DNA of 64,000 bases from Lineus longissimus. Taxonomy: Eukaryota; Nemertea; Pilidiophora; Heteronemertea; Lineidae. Location of the stretch: contig NC_088309.1 in NCBI RefSeq assembly GCF_910592395.1, positions 22,446,599 through 22,510,598 of the forward strand. Reading direction: 5' to 3'. The notes under the pieces were generated by a model that saw only the letters and a program-made list of their open reading frames with translations, did not search any database and was not told where the DNA came from. Made by a program: the position numbers and the translations under genes. The number at the start of each line of letters is the position of its first letter. Position 1 is the stretch's first letter. Below, in pieces: positions 38,801 through 49,975 of the stretch.

Positions 38801-41800
38801 TGGTTCGCCCTACCTGGTAGAGAGAGGGGAACGTACATGTAGCTTGATACCGGAAGATAGGAACTAGAGCTATCAAGGGCTGCCCGCCCCTGTTCATGTT
38901 GATATCAAATGAGAGCCCGGCGCCATTATCGAAAACGTATACCGGTCAGTATACCCCTTTGCTCGAAAACGTTTTTCTCTTTTAATGAAATTCTCATATT
39001 TCCCTATCTGACCGATTTCCCCGCTGAAGCACATGGCTTCAAGATCGATCAGTCATACTGTAATTGATAGGTAAGAACACTTATTTGGCAGATTTCGCAA
39101 CATTTACGAATAGCTGCAAAAGACCAAATAATTAAGTATGTAAATGTACCCCATTTCATTGACAACTTTATTTTGAAAAATTCCCGATTAACGAGTGCCG
39201 CGTAAATGAATTTGCACATTCGTTCTTAGGTTGCAAAACCTGCCTATTAACACCTTACCTGCGATGTAGTACCTCCGAACATATTCTTAGTGGCACACTG
39301 TTGGCCCAAGATAAACTGGTATTCCTCAATTCCAGACTCTCGGTCGAAAAAGCCTTCCCAGTGAGCGTACATGATCTTATCGAAACTGTAGTCAATATCA
39401 AAGAAGCCGGGGCGACTGTCGTAAACGTGGCCAACCTGCGGTGGACTGGCATCAATGGTGATCTAGAAATAGAAAGATTGTAATATCGTACATCTTGTAA
39501 TGAATCATGAAACAAGATAAGATTACCAGGATCGCATTACGATCAATACAATTAAACACACTTGAAAGTTCAATCTGATCAAGGGTGAAAGTTTACGAAT
39601 AAGTGTCTGCGTTTTCTTCCAGAAAGGCTTCCTGAGATGTCATACTTAAACAACAAGACTAAGGTCAGTAAACTATCATCCAGTGATAAAACTGAACTTC
39701 AACGGGGAGACAGAAAAAAGGACTTTTGTAACTGACGCCTCTTGATAAAGTGAAAACTATTCTTTTTAAAAATGAGGCAGGTTTTCGTAGTGCCACACAA
39801 TTCGCCAACGCTGCTCAAAACAGAAAATAGGGTTCTGTTAGGAATTGATTTATTTCAGTAGTGATTTGAATGAGGTGAATTTAAATACTGATATTACTTT
39901 CTTGACGAACTTCGCTTCAAGCCCAGCCCAGTTAGTTGCTTTTATTTCTATGTAGTAATCTGCATCGTGTTTGCCTTCGACTAGGTCGGGGGAAAGGCCG
40001 TTGTCCTTGGCAACGTCGGGCGTGATGAGGAAGTCCCTATGGAAGCACCCCGTCCAGGGTGTACAGTAACAATCTTGGCCATGCGCAGATGACAAGTGTG
40101 CCGTCTTGCACGTTTCGATATCCTGAAAGAATAAGCCAAATTTTACCAACATCAACAAGTATGTTAGTTGACCGTAAAATCTTGCCGACATCAGCACAGG
40201 TGTGGTACCGCATTGGTTTGATATCCACCTGGTATGCTTACCATCACGAATAGTTTAGACATTGAAATAGGTAATTTATACCAACTTTAAAACAACCTTT
40301 TATTGTTACCTCACCTAAACCGGGGAAAGTGTATGGAGCAGACGAAAACCGTGTTGGTCATCTCAGGTTACTCGTTAGCGTGGAACCTTTCGAAAGATTC
40401 CAAAAACTAGATATTACTAACATTGAATTTTCCTTGATTGCCCACGTCTTGTCGTCCATGAACAATGACATTCGTGTAGTTGTCAAATAGAGTCCAAGAA
40501 ACTGTACTGATGCCGCTATCTGGGTCAAACGCTTCCCATTCAAAGCTGAAAACATACATAGTTTACGTTAATTTGCCAAAAGAACAGCAAATGGCTGCTG
40601 CACAATTGTAAATAATGTTAAGATTCAAAGATTATTGTTCTTCGCTTCAGCATATTGTATAAGAATTAACATGAACATATCTGGAAGAACGCCCTGTATA
40701 TGAAGTCAAGGCACCCGATTATTTCAAAGCGAAGTACTGTATCAATGATAAGGAAAAAAACTATTTTCTGTGAACTGAACTTCACTTACGACATCTTTGT
40801 AAAGTCTGTAGTATTGTGTACCGCCAGGTCTTGCACGCCATCGCGAGTGAGCCAACAGTTCTGAATAACTGGGGGACTCGAATCGATGAACACACGCACA
40901 TTTTCAATCAATTCGTTACCGGGGAAGTCAGTGACTTTGACGTACACACTGAAATGGTAATTATCAGAAGTAAACATAATAAACTAATGTACGTAAATTA
41001 AATGAAAAATTTAGGAGATTTTAGGAGATGCCAAGCCGAATACACAGTCTATTGTCTTTAAACAAAGCCCGATCGCACCTGGGCCTAAATTCTCAGTGTT
41101 CTACGGCCTTATCAAAGGGTTATCATGGCATATCTTGGTGGGACATCGACCCCCACGAACGCAGTTTTCATGGAGGTAGATTGGCCTACACCGGTTAGGG
41201 CAATACGTAATGTATTCCATGCTAATAAAGGGGGGGGGGGTTATGATAAAAGGAATGAGATTGTTTGCCTAGCATGCAGAGTACTCACTCTATTGAGTCG
41301 GCATCCTGTCTCCCAACCAGGAACTGGTCTTGTCCGGTGATGTAATTAGAAACCTTCCAGGTGATAGGTGGCGTGGCAGTCGTTGGTCTGTTTATGGCAT
41401 AGCCAACCTGGGCTGTTTGAATTCCTGCAAGAAATGGTTATGCAGCCATGTTAGTGTTAACTGCTAAAAAAATTCAGTTACTCTTACATCATTTACACTT
41501 TCATTTCTTTGCAAATCAACACTTGAAGTCATTATGCGAAAGCAGGAATTTACACTATAGTCATTGACAACTGCTTGGAATCTGGCATTTGCACTTAAAG
41601 TAATTTCTGAATTTGTTGTGGTAAAAATTATCGTTACGCCAACTTATGTGTAGGTGCAATGAAAGCATTTACCCTGATGAGCGCCAGTGCTGAGAACGGT
41701 ACGACTGCCTTCATGATCATCGTACTCGTCACTAATGCCTGGATACGCTTTCACCGGTAACGTCCAGCCATTTGTGACCAAGTCTAAATTGATATACCTA

Positions 41801-44800
41801 CAACAAAAATGAGGAGAGAGAATAAGAGGTTCATCATTTGACTTCAGCAGATAATGGCATTTGTTTCTTTCACTGGTGCACACTGTTAACTTAAGTGCCT
41901 CGTTCTATATTTCTATTACTAATTATCGCTGCGATGAGCAGGAGAAATTAAATCACTAAGTCTTGGCAGCTAACCTGGCACCATTGACGCGAGCTGTTAG
42001 TGTGACCACATCTTTAAATATATTATTAGTACAATCCCTTTGCTGAACAGGTTGACCTTACCTGTCTTCGAAGTGGACGACAACATTAGAGTTTAAGTCA
42101 TTCAGCCATGGTTTATTATCGATAACCTTTGCTCCGGTGATACTTAAAGTAGTACCTCTCTGCTTGGTGATCACAGCCGGATCACTCTGATAAAAAACCC
42201 TCCGGGCTGATGCGTGGTTCCCAGCATTATCGTAGGCTGTGAGTACGGTCGAAAACATTCCGTCGAAATTGACATCGATCTGCACAAATAAATTTCATCA
42301 TACCGCTGAGAAAACAGTTACAAGAGGGGGGGGGGAGCTGTGACTGCAAAGTGTGTTCATCGTCACGTTTCACTTTTTTAAGTAACAATTTACATGTACC
42401 CAGACTCCTGTAAGTGTTGTACAGGTCAATCAAAAATACGTTAGCCCGCTTTGTCGTCTTTAAAACTGAATCAATCAAAAGAGAGAATTATCTGCGACTT
42501 TCTGTCGCTTCGCTTCTAGTTAAGAGTAACTAAGCTTCTAGGAAGTGGTGAGCGTGATCTTCACATTTTGACAACTAACACTCATTATTCCTGCAGAAAA
42601 ACGCCAATGTGGTGAAATTAAACTGGTATGCTAATAATGACTTACGGTGGTTGATTCGTCTCCGATAGGATAGTCTCCGTGCCGTACGGGACTTCCTTGC
42701 TCAGTCAAATAACGCCCTACTTTCTTCAGGGCAAATATTTCTATCCTGTAGTTTTTTAAGCCTGAAAGGGAGTCGTGCCAATTCTTCCATACGCAATGCA
42801 ACTTTGAAGACCCCTGAAACATTGAAGTATAAGTTGGCCAAAAAAAGAATGCTGGGCAGGAGCGAGAGGGACAAATTAGTGGCCTGCGGGCAACTAACAT
42901 CAAAAATCAATAAAGACTACTCTTTCTCAATTTTTGATAATATATCAATGACAAATATAGACTACTATTTCCTAATTTTTGCTCATATATGCATAGTAAT
43001 GTCACTGGGTCGTGTTTGAATCATCGTGACAAATGTATTCCTATCACAAGCATGAATAGTTTTGTTCTCACTCCAAGTAATTGAATCTTAATCATCTACA
43101 GGGTACCCGATAATTTTGTTAATTCAAAGGAATACATTCTCATTTGACCAAGCGAATTCCTTAACAGATCTCTAAGCATTCGGACAATAAAGTTTTAATT
43201 TGTTACTTTCGAACTCAGAATATCCTTTGAATAATATGAAGTTTCAGCAGCGAAAGAAAGCTAAAGAAGACTACATACCGGCAAAACATCATTCCCAAGG
43301 CTAAAAGACTCCGAAGGAGTTCCACTAAATGGTTGTACTCTGTCGAAATTGAAGACCACGGTAACAGAAGCATCTTCACCAACAAAGTCCATTCTCTTTT
43401 CCTTGTCATTATTGTCCTTATCTTCGACCTTCATGAAACCACCAGAACTTGACGTGACTTTCACAGTGTAGCTATAAAATGAGTTCAATATTTAGTGGAA
43501 GTGAAGCGGACTAGAGGGCAACGCCGCAAATCTTTGTTTTTAGGTAGCCCCTCTCGTATTAGAATTGCCCGGTGGGTGTCCGGCTCAGGACGTAGGCTAT
43601 ACCCGTCCTATGATACGTTAATTTAAGAAAATTCTGAAGAAATGTAAAAAGTTCACAGGAGTACGATTTTTCTCTCGATTTTGAGACTATGCAGTTAGTC
43701 TGAAAACTGCCTTTTTTAGCCGCTATAAGGCGCATCAGGTACTTAATACTGTACAAGAATGCACACAGAGGCTATAATTGTACCAGAGTTTACTGTATCA
43801 TTTAAATCTTCCTTAGCTTTAGTATACCAACCTCTTCCACGGTAATTCTTGATCCTCTTTCATACGCTTCTTTAATCCATAAACATATTGACCATATGTT
43901 TTACTGTTGTCGATATCCTCGACGTCCGGCTTAGTTCTCACTGTAGGAAATACCCACATTTATATTTCCTCATCAACAGTTTATCAAATACAATTAAGGC
44001 AATTTATCAGACCTAAACCTGAAAACGTTCATAATCTTAGCCCAAGTCGAATCTCAAAACGAATACTAGAGCACCGTTTTTAAGCATTTCTTTACAAGAA
44101 AAACGTAATTTTTTACAGGTCGACGGAAATGGGGGGAGGGGCGACCGCCACTGATCATATCAACATAAAATCATTTAAAAGTGTAATTTTACCATATATC
44201 AAACATTGAAAATACATGTATGTTATTCTGGAAACTAACCTTCACGATCTACAAAATCCATCTGAGATGCCACTTTTATCGATTTGACCCCGACCTTAAA
44301 TTCGGAAATATATGTGGGTCCATCTCTTTTGGGGTTTGGTAGAGGCTTTTTCGGGACGAAATCGGTCATGAAAGAAGTATCCACGGAAGCTAATCCTCTG
44401 CCGTTCGTCCAAATAGACTGCGAAGATTTGTCACTGTTTGGATCATTTTGGGCGATTGGTCCTCCACTTTCATCTTGTAGCTTTACTGATAATTTATTGA
44501 TTGTTGGAAGCGTTGCCACTGAAATGAAAAGTTTATATGACTATCTCTGTAATATTCAAATGGTCAGTGAGTTAGCTCCACCTATGAAAATTCACTGCAT
44601 GGTAGACTGGTATGTCGGCCGAGGCTGAAGAAATCATCTCACATTTTCCACTTGTATAAGCCGAGGGGTGTGGACATCGTCGATCTCGGTCTACTGCCAC
44701 AACGGAGGTACTTGTACACCAATGTACCTGTAGCCTGCATGTTATTATTCAATTTGGAGGTTTTCAGTATGGTTTCAAGAAATTAATGGTGATTCCGTCA

Positions 44801-47800
44801 AAATCGGAACAAAATACCCACCCTCGCCATGACTGGCAAATATTTAGATTGGTGGAAAGCTCATCAAAATCTTAGCGAATCTGTTTTTTTACGTACCATG
44901 TGTACATCGAAAAATATCTAGATGTGGAGGGGTATCGAAATCCGCGTGGCATTGGCAGTCTTTTTCGAGTCCCTGTGATCCGCATGTTCCTGGGAAGCAC
45001 AGATAACTCCAACTGCAAAGTGCTGAAGAACGAACATTGTAAATATTATGATGAATGAAATTAAACAATATCAGTATTGTATGATGTACGCGTATACTTT
45101 TAATCCGAGTCATTGGTGTCTGTAGCCATGCACCTTAATCAGTAAACGAAGGGTAGTTTTTTCCACCGTGATTTTGCCAGATATTTGTAGTCAGGCATGT
45201 TTTAGTGCATCTGCATAAAATCTCTTTGGTAGCGGAAGTCATAGTGGAAAACGGGGCAACAAATACACCATTTTCCCTTTTGGCAAACTCGCTGCAGTTC
45301 TTACGTTCACAAGAAGACCCCGTGTTCAGGAAGGCTTTGCAACCGTTGCAGTTGCCATAATCCGAGGCACATCTCTGACATGTGCTGGAACGACCACTAG
45401 TACATACTTCGAGATCACAGGAAGTGATCTGTGGACAAACTGGAAGCAAAGAGACGTTTATATTGAAAATAAGCATTCGTGGCTCACATAGGCCTCGTCT
45501 ACCATGAAATGGGTTTCATACATGTGCATTTGCTACTTTCCGCAAGCAGCTATTTGAGGCTTCCTGAAAGGTATTGACCAACCAGAAGAGAGCTATCATG
45601 CTTGTTCGGCTACAGACAGCACGGCCATTATCACATACGGGAGTTTTGATTGGTCAAAACCTATCACCTGACAGCCCTTCATGGTTTCTGCTTGAGGAAA
45701 GTGGCGAATGCTCATCTGCAATAAAACAGGTTTCACAATTGAAACATGCAATCATATAGCTCACATACAGTTCATCTACCATAAAACAGAATTCACAACA
45801 GAAATAAGCCAGGATCAGTCACAGACTCATCTTCTATAAAACATGTTGAACTTTGAAAATTTGCAGCTCACATATCGGCTCGTCAACCATAAACCAGAAA
45901 ATGCAATCATAATTGGCTCACATAACGGGTCATCTATCACATATTTCACAACAGAAAGAGTATGCAACAGGTATAACATTAATGGTACCAATAACTTTAA
46001 AAGTATTCATGTAACTGGCCTCAAACTATCAAAAAAAATTCATTCGTCAGAAACATCTTTTGTTCTAAGTAAAAAACGATTTATCATGCATCAGGTTCAA
46101 TTCACATACAAAGGATATCTGCAACGAGGTAACATCGTTAAGGATACCGCTTACCTGTACAATACGATCCGGCGCTGTATGCCCCTAAAACACAGTTTTT
46201 GCACGTATTAGGACTGACACAACGACCGCCCGATTGCTGCTGCCAGGCGGAACCCGCTGCTTTAATGTATCCCCATGGGATATTCCTGCTGCACGGGCCT
46301 GGGTTATTACCAAGTTCCGGCCTACCACCACACAGAGCTGAAATATAGCCATAATAGGGAAAGTCATCATATCCAATTGCTTTTGGAAGGGTTACATCGT
46401 GCGGGTTGTGTCGGGCAAATTTTTCCATTTTTTTCTCCTGATTATCGAACCAAAAATACTGCTTCTTAGTTCAGGTAGAGTTTAGGCAAAGTTTCGAAAA
46501 AAACTAAAGTTGTATCGTAGACATTTTTCTTAAGATCTCGTGCATACCGAAGCACATGGTAAACCGGGTTGCTAGTTGAAAAGCGTTCAATGTTATTATG
46601 GGTTGTCGATGAGATTCAAATGGGTAGGCCTATTTTCAGACGACCCTTCGGTAGTTGACATAAATAGCTAAAGTATTGTGAGCACTAGCCCTGAAACGGT
46701 GCTTAGGGCCGACGAATTCCGGGAGTCACTCTTTACACTTACGTATATTACATTTCTTTCGGTCTGCACTCTTCCAATTAGTACGACACTTGTATTTAGT
46801 ACGGGACACTCGTCTGAAAAATTGTCGCAAGAAAAAAGTTTGAAGATAATCTCGTCACAGACCGGCCCGCCGAATTGGCGACTCGAGCTTGACTGTTTAT
46901 CTTGCGACCACATCGCAACCTTGCCACACTATTTCTGTATACTCGGGCGGCCACGCCCTACCACCAAGACACGAATATAGCACGGGCAATCTAGGTACAA
47001 TATTTCAATTAACAAATTTCGTTTGCAATTTGCCAATTATGGAGGAAGAGGAAATGAAATCGGGATATCTCTTGCATCGATTTGTAGATTCGTTTTTTAA
47101 GAATAAGATATTGCCACTACACCTAGATAATTGTAATAAGTATATGGAAAACCTATAGTTTTTTTGTACGCTCATACGAGTTTTATGCATCTCGATGGCC
47201 AACATGACATAGCCAAACTTCGGATAAAATAACATGAGAAAACTATTGTTTATCATGGTACTGGCTTGAATTTCTAGAATCTTAACCTGGTCATGAAGCA
47301 TCCCAATCAAAATGTTTTGAATCGTAACCTTTTAAGTCTTTGGACAGCATGAACCCTCTGCCGTTTGAAGGCGACCTCGGTCGTTGGCGTACATGTAAGT
47401 GAGGGAAAACCTCTGATGTGACACAACATCTAAATTACCTATAGGTCTTCCAGACTTGACCCCATCCATGGTAAGACTGGCTTACGTAGTATGTATCTTT
47501 GTATACGTTTGTCCCGGACCTTAAACGAAAAAAAGAATGAAAATCTCAATTTGAACGTGGAAAGTACACTTATTACCTGTAGCTCTTCTAAGACTGCACT
47601 CCGTTCCATCCATGATGCCTGGCTTTGGTAGTACGTAGACGTGCATACATTTTCCCCCGCCCTAAAAAGAAAGCCGTCTGCTAAACTGATGTGCATAAAG
47701 TAAGATGACATCGCTTCGATGATGATGTTGATGACGATGGTGATGGCTTCCCGGACCAGTTAGACACGGGTCGAAGGCCCAATTCAATAGCATCCCGCGA

Positions 47801-48871
47801 AGTTACTATTTATAGCTCACAAGGTCATTTGCATAAGATATTGATGACGTTTTAGTCACGTGACAGGCGGACATCGACACTTATTTCTACGCATTTGAGC
47901 TTATTTCAAAGTCAATTATCTTTGACCCTGCATTGTTTTTAGCATGAATGATACCATAGAGTCAGAGAGAGAAATATTCAGAACAATTATGTAGTATTTC
48001 CAACACTCGGACATGTGCCAGATTGAATCTAACTGCCCTAGTTAGAAAGCCTGAATCCATTACGAAACCGCATATTTGTCCGACATTGCCTGTAATTCAG
48101 CGATGGGGAAATAGAGGGCAGCAGCTGCAGTGACGTCATCTTCGCGGAATGCTATTGACGAAATAAAAAGCCTTTACCTCGTGGTAGAAGACCAATCTCA
48201 AGTCATAGTTCCCCGCACCTTATTTTTATCACATAATTATAAATTTCCCAAAAAATGGTCGCAAGTTACATGTATGCTGGTTATAATGACTTGAATAACG
48301 AGAATATCCAATGCCGACTATAATTATTTTAGTTCATGATTTCGCTCCCAGGTGGCTGATCCTACTTATTTCTGTCCTGCCACCTAGGAGGAAACTCATG
48401 AGCTAAATTCTTTTCATCAGTTAAGAAGCAATTGAAATGATTTTTTAGTTGTCTGGTTAAGCGCAACGATTTTTGCGGGAAGCTTAGTTTATGTGAAGTA
48501 AGCAACTTACTTAATACTTACTTATCTCGATGAAGCATTTTTCCTCTGCTTCAAAATCTTTTCACAAACTCAAATACTAGGTCCCCTTTCGAATTTGGCC
48601 GAGGGCCTAGTTAGGCAGGGTGGGGTCAATGATGTTAAGGTGGTGGTGGTATTGGTGGGAGGGGGCGTCATCCTGTGACCTTGACAACATGGATAACAAC
48701 TGATTGACACAGCATCTCAGCCTAAAGCGGGTCAAAGTTAAAATACGGTTTTGTTACTTACCCGTATGAATCGACTTCATCGTATAAGTCGTATCCGTAT
48801 GACCCGAATGCTTTGTGGCACGAGACCATGAGCAAGATAGCCATGAAAAGGTTTTTCATTGCGACCCTCAT
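20868..48871 (-). CDS. Giant secreted protein with about 20 fibronectin-like modules (51 exons, about 3586 aa)
   Basis: Exons, 5' to 3': 48762-48871, 47577-47661, 46743-46928, 46155-46437, 45167-45439, 44897-45022, 44240-44518, 43832-43940, 43279-43471, 42646-42813, 42062-42279, 41673-41797, 41289-41424, 40790-40948, 40422-40545, 39898-40122, 39259-39462, 38542-38813, 38119-38263, 37504-37722, 37029-37182, 36341-36624, 35740-35937, 35121-35388, 34508-34734, 33863-34033, 33546-33729, 32970-33224, 32426-32643, 32061-32166, 31510-31626, 31185-31320, 30556-30736, 30170-30446, 29813-29999, 29334-29551, 28680-28921, 28032-28188, 27616-27800, 27268-27414, 26580-26902, 26328-26449, 25783-26060, 25469-25619, 24894-25094, 24337-24540, 23267-24034, 22746-22961, 22005-22423, 21444-21654, 20868-21184. 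All phases match and the sum is 10761 bases with no internal stop. The repeated module reads roughly SDGV-VD-TPP--G-V-DG----DIDYQ, then A-W-GF-D-ESGI--Y-W-VG, then G--YYVTV-A-N-AGL, a fibronectin III-like beta sandwich. No transmembrane segment is seen, so it is probably extracellular. Least certain: exon 2, the 5' edge of exon 3, and the donors at 45166, 34507 and 25782. I do not recognise a named orthologue. Confidence 0.8.
23267..24034 (-). other. Exon 47 of the giant gene: galactose-binding-like (CBM/DUF642-like) module
   Basis: This is the longest exon of the gene (768 bases, residues about 2944-3199). After SDGVFIDQSPPKAVSKL, it carries LRNPSFEDDDAG, VPNHWTSSSG, a QDIRLAKVGSQFLVLFGS stretch, LEVGEKYRVVLFAS, and ends GVILDDFNLEQVMPG. 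NPSFE, near-central W, G--Y-V-F and the closing DDF-L strand are typical of carbohydrate-binding, galactose-binding-like beta sandwiches such as DUF642 or CBM4/9. It then returns to an FN3-like module (HLAWDFEDKESPIVDYTWALG). Binding to glycans is inference. Confidence 0.65.
26580..26902 (-). other. Exon 41 of the giant gene: FN3-like edge with a cysteine-rich insert
   Basis: The exon continues NRAGLRTYPLNKKF from the previous exon, then has RRCEPETCHGHCTCAMDD and RKCAPTMVCED, seven cysteines in about 30 residues, before returning to an FN3-like strand pattern (MLAALWRVNMETDNPVTP). The insert replaces the usual VD-TPP linker. It is the only such insert in the array and may form a small disulphide knot. 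Residues are about 2517-2625 of the model. Confidence 0.6.
44897..46928 (-). other. Cysteine-rich N-terminal region of the giant protein (TSP1-like, EGF-like)
   Basis: Four exons. 46743-46928 reads CGKVAMWSQDKQ, then FGGPVCDEII, then SCDNFSDECP, which fits the second half of a thrombospondin type 1 repeat (CG-x-x-x, GG-C, C-x-x-x-x-CP). 46155-46437 reads IGYDDFPYYGYISALCGG with further cysteines. 45167-45439 is dense in cysteine (CPQITSCDLEVC, CQRCASDYGNCNGC). 44897-45022 reads CFPGTCGSQGLEKDCQCHAD, an EGF-like spacing. Disulphide-bonded extracellular modules are expected; assignments other than EGF-like are tentative. Confidence 0.55.
47439..47661 (-). repeat. Duplicated small exon pair (Y 47577-47661, X 47439-47519)
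   Basis: Exon Y encodes AGENVCTSTYYQSQASW and fits the chain (phase 2 in, phase 0 out). Immediately 3', X encodes SGTNVYKDTYYVSQSYHGW in the frame homologous to Y. Both begin with an acceptor and end with a GTAAT donor, and their nucleotide sequences align clearly, so this is a tandem exon duplication. Read after Y, X ends in an in-frame TAG, so the two cannot both be included productively as drawn. X also contains an internal TACTAC/GTAAGC donor that would exit in phase 0. Confidence 0.6.
48762..48871 (-). other. Signal-peptide exon of the giant FN3-like gene
   Basis: ATG at 48871-48869 opens MRVAMKNLFMAILLMVSC, a basic start followed by a hydrophobic core, then HKAFGSYGYDLYDEVDSYG. The exon ends at a strong GTAAGT donor at 48761 in phase 2. 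The small-residue pair AFG is a plausible signal peptidase site. This fixes the 5' end of the gene and predicts entry into the secretory pathway. Confidence 0.75.
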
Positions 48872-49975
48872 GAGCAGAGATACAGGTATTCCGAGATGTT
48901 CCGAAAGCAAGACTGACCACAGAGAAGGATATCAAAAAGCATGAACCAACAAAGTTTGTTCTGCGGGAGACATCCCTTCACCCGTCCGTTGCGAGGATAT
49001 GCACCTGAGTGTCTCCAGGAAGGAGGCCTATATACGTCGATTTTATGGGTATGTCTCTGGTGGCGTGCCTGTTTTTCCGTTCCAATTGAGGAATTTGTCC
49101 AGGGTTCTCAGACAGATCTGTTTCTCGGTGACTTTTAATCGACCCCATCATCTGACTGACTCGAGCGAGTGTTAAAACAAAAATAAAAGACTTAGAAAAG
49201 TAAATCGAACTTGTTGACATTGTACATGTAGTTATAGGATGTGCCGAGGCCTGCGAACATAATTGCGAGTTCGATTCATTAACTATCCAGGGTCAAAACA
49301 CCCGACAAATAACTATTTGACGATAATTTTAGGCTTGTGCCTCCCTCGGGGCTTACTTCATGCTCCCCAAACCGAGATAATTTAGTAGATCTTCCGGGAT
49401 CGATGACCGGGACAAAACATCACCACTGTGGACAAGCGCGTCAAACGTATACCAGACAGGAAAAAAAGCCCGATGGTTTCGTCGTTTATCATTTAGGGTG
49501 GATAAGTGCACATTTAAAGCCGCTCGTGTAGTCAAACAAAGAATGTGATCAATGGTCTCTTCTCCTTGATGTGAATAGCGGTCCGGTCGCAAAATGTTTG
49601 TTCCTAGTGAGGTTTACTGTGACGAAAATTTCGTTCTTCTATCACTGCACTTTGATATGATAGTACATGATTTAATTGAAATAAATCAATCCAAACAACT
49701 ACATGTATGAAAATTGATTTCAACTTCAATTTCACAGTGGGTGATTTCGTTAATTTTTGGAGATGGCCCCTGATTGAAAGATGCGATATTTGGCCAAAAA
49801 GATATTGAGACGACCATTATCGTCAAGTAATCTAGAAAGGAATTAGGCCATTCGGGTTGTCGGCACACACATAATATACGCCAATTTAATCAAAGGCACA
49901 CGATAGTTTTGATCAGTAAAAGTTTCAAGGCATGGTTCGACCGCTTCAGTCGAATAAATAGTACAACCAATCACT
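48872..49975. other. Divergent promoter region between the giant gene and the pantothenate-kinase-like gene
   Basis: About 1.1 kb between two start codons pointing away from each other. Apart from the weak TATA candidate at 49028 I see no gene, repeat or clear motif. Confidence 0.45.
49028..49034 (-). promoter_or_regulatory. Possible TATA box of the giant gene
   Basis: The plus strand reads CCTATATACG; on the minus strand this gives GTATATAG, about 157 bases before the start codon. Position fits a TATA box with a long 5' UTR, but such strings occur by chance. Confidence 0.25.

Noticed and set aside
46657-46742. Reading through the exon 3 donor of the giant gene as coding
   Set aside because: A strong GTAAGT donor at 46742 and the phase of the next exon (46437) stop the exon there.
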